Positions 62,959-64,000 of a stretch of DNA of 64,000 nucleotides are shown here, in pieces. Location of the stretch: NCBI RefSeq assembly GCF_036325985.1, contig NZ_JAUHLI010000005.1, positions 62,001 to 126,000 of the forward strand. Direction: 5' to 3'. The notes under the pieces are model-generated. The model saw only the letters and a program-made list of their open reading frames with translations. It ran no database searches and had not been told where the DNA came from. Position 1 is the first letter of the stretch, and the number at the start of each line of letters is the position of its first letter. Position numbers and translations under genes: made by a program. This stretch comes from Alkalimonas cellulosilytica (lineage in GTDB: Bacteria; Pseudomonadota; Gammaproteobacteria; Enterobacterales; Alteromonadaceae).

Positions 62959-64000
62959 ATGTTATTTAAAGCCGAGAGCAAAGTGCAAAGCTGGCGACAA
63001 GCGATCGACAGCTATTCCGATATTCGTCTGTTGTATATTTTCCTGATGGGCTGCGCCTCAGGCTTTCCCTGGGTGTTGATTGGTTCCAATATGAGTGGCT
63101 GGTTGCAAGATGCTGGCCTATCTCGTGCCGCAATTGGTTATTTTGGTTCTATCTTTATTGTCTATGCATTGAATTTTCTCTGGGCCCCTTTGCTGGATCG
63201 GGTGCAATTACCGCTGCTTTACCGTTGGTTAGGCCAACGACGCAGTTGGATCCTGTTGATGCAAAGTCTGATCCTGACGGCTACCCTAACCATCGCGTTT
63301 ACCAACCCAGGTTACAGCCTGCTTTGGACATCCTTACTCGCACTGTCCATCGCTGTTGCTTCAGCCACCCAGGATGTTGCCATAGATGCGTACCGTATCG
63401 ATATCATCGCAGGCGAAAAGCTAAGGCTGCCACCAGCAGCAGCCATGGCGGTGATCGGTTGGTGGACCGGCTATTCATTACCAGGTGCCCTGGCGTTTTT
63501 TAATGCCGATACCTTTGGTTGGCCTGCTGTCTATCTGGGCATGGCCGGGGTACAACTTCTGCTCATGCTGGCGACACTTTATATACGTGAGCCAGGGAAA
63601 GAACGCGAACAGTTGCAACAAGATGCCAGCCTGCGTTACCAGCAACAACTTGGCAAAGGAGGGATCCGGGGTTATTTGGTCTGGCTCAGTGTGACCGTCA
63701 TCGAGCCTTTCGCTGAGTTTTTCCGTCGCAATGGCTGGGGATTAGCACTGGCCATTTTACTTTTTGTATTCTTGTTTAAAATCGGTGAAGCCTTTCTTGG
63801 ACGGATGTCGATTCCGTTTTATCGCGAAGTTGGGTTTAGCAATGAGCAAATCGCCGAATACTCTAAACTGATCGGCTGGGTTGCCATGATACTTTTCACC
63901 CTACTTGGCAGCGCCATCAATATTCGCTTTGGGATCTTGCGCGGCTTGTTTATTGGTGGTGTTGCTATGGCTGCCAGTAACCTGATGTTCTCTTGGATTG
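62959..64000 (+). CDS. ampG: AmpG family muropeptide permease (cut by window edge)
   Basis: 347 codons of an open frame running off the right end. Starts MLFKAESKVQSWRQAI, followed by many membrane helices of the MFS fold. Motifs of the AmpG family include FLMGCASGFPWVLIGSNMSGWL, the conserved FLWAPLLDR, and ATQDVAIDAYRIDI. AmpG imports anhydromuropeptides for cell-wall recycling. The close neighbours yajG and bolA also surround ampG in E. coli. Confidence 0.93.
   Translation, partial: MLFKAESKVQSWRQAIDSYSDIRLLYIFLMGCASGFPWVLIGSNMSGWLQDAGLSRAAIGYFGSIFIVYALNFLWAPLLDRVQLPLLYRWLGQRRSWILLMQSLILTATLTIAFTNPGYSLLWTSLLALSIAVASATQDVAIDAYRIDIIAGEKLRLPPAAAMAVIGWWTGYSLPGALAFFNADTFGWPAVYLGMAGVQLLLMLATLYIREPGKEREQLQQDASLRYQQQLGKGGIRGYLVWLSVTVIEPFAEFFRRNGWGLALAILLFVFLFKIGEAFLGRMSIPFYREVGFSNEQIAEYSKLIGWVAMILFTLLGSAINIRFGILRGLFIGGVAMAASNLMFSWI

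Noticed and set aside
1..64000. Mobile elements, CRISPR, tRNA or rRNA genes
   Set aside because: Looked for transposase motifs, direct-repeat arrays, tRNA cloverleaf ends and rRNA-like stretches by eye; none seen. A short or divergent element could be missed without a search.

Overview
The window is about 64 kb of dense chromosomal core sequence from a gammaproteobacterium, most likely an Alteromonadales-type marine or aquatic genus close to Rheinheimera, Alishewanella or Arsukibacterium. This is inferred from gene order and content: pilMNOPQ-aroKB-damX-dam, metJ divergent from metBLF, argCBFGH, thrABC with an attenuator, a Na+-NQR operon with apbE and nqrM, plus fabV, gsk, DUF3545 and DUF2970 genes. 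I see no insertion sequence, prophage, CRISPR array, rRNA or tRNA gene. About 60 protein genes are supported. Two are cut by the window edges: trpS at the left and ampG at the right.

Layout. 1-2.2 kb: start of trpS, rpe, a TorF-type porin and two small membrane proteins. 2.1-11 kb (minus strand): aroK-aroB-damX-dam, preceded by the pilus assembly operon pilMNOPQ. 11.1-13.7 kb: mrcA (PBP1A). 13.8-19.3 kb: the arginine operon argCBFGH behind a promoter covered by two ARG boxes. 19.3-24.5 kb: metB-metL-metF, divergent from metJ, with met boxes on the metB promoter. 24.6-30.5 kb: malic enzyme, a SHOCT/DUF4870 protein, gsk, yaaA and a response regulator with a long helical repeat region. 30.7-33.6 kb: talB, pgi and a DUF3545 gene. 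33.7-39.4 kb: ung and the threonine operon thrL-thrA-thrB-thrC. 39.4-48.4 kb: a signalling block (diguanylate cyclase, CheC-like protein, CheY-like regulator, sensor kinase, rdgC, HDOD protein, HIT protein, hybrid kinase with Hpt). 48.5-57.3 kb: an M17 aminopeptidase and nqrABCDEF-apbE-nqrM. 57.6-64 kb: fabV, bolA, an AlkB-like dioxygenase, rlmG, yajG, a periplasmic cyclophilin, a small unknown protein and ampG.

How it fits together. The window holds most of the aspartate-family control circuit: two aspartokinase/homoserine dehydrogenases (MetL and ThrA), the committed enzymes to methionine (MetB, MetF) and threonine (ThrB, ThrC), and the methionine repressor MetJ. The most interesting observation is regulatory. 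A perfect 8-bp met box with a 6/8 tandem partner lies on the -10 region of the thr promoter, just upstream of a 22-residue Thr/Ile leader peptide and its attenuator. This suggests that MetJ, encoded 15 kb away, represses thrLABC as well as metBLF, so that methionine status and Thr/Ile attenuation act on one transcript. The thrL start codon also appears only a few nucleotides from the predicted transcription start. Other points worth a look are a 50-residue low-complexity tail on MetB, a CheC-like protein with one degenerate active-site motif, and a long inverted repeat downstream of bolA.

All product names rest on recognition of family motifs and gene order by eye. No database search or structure prediction was run.
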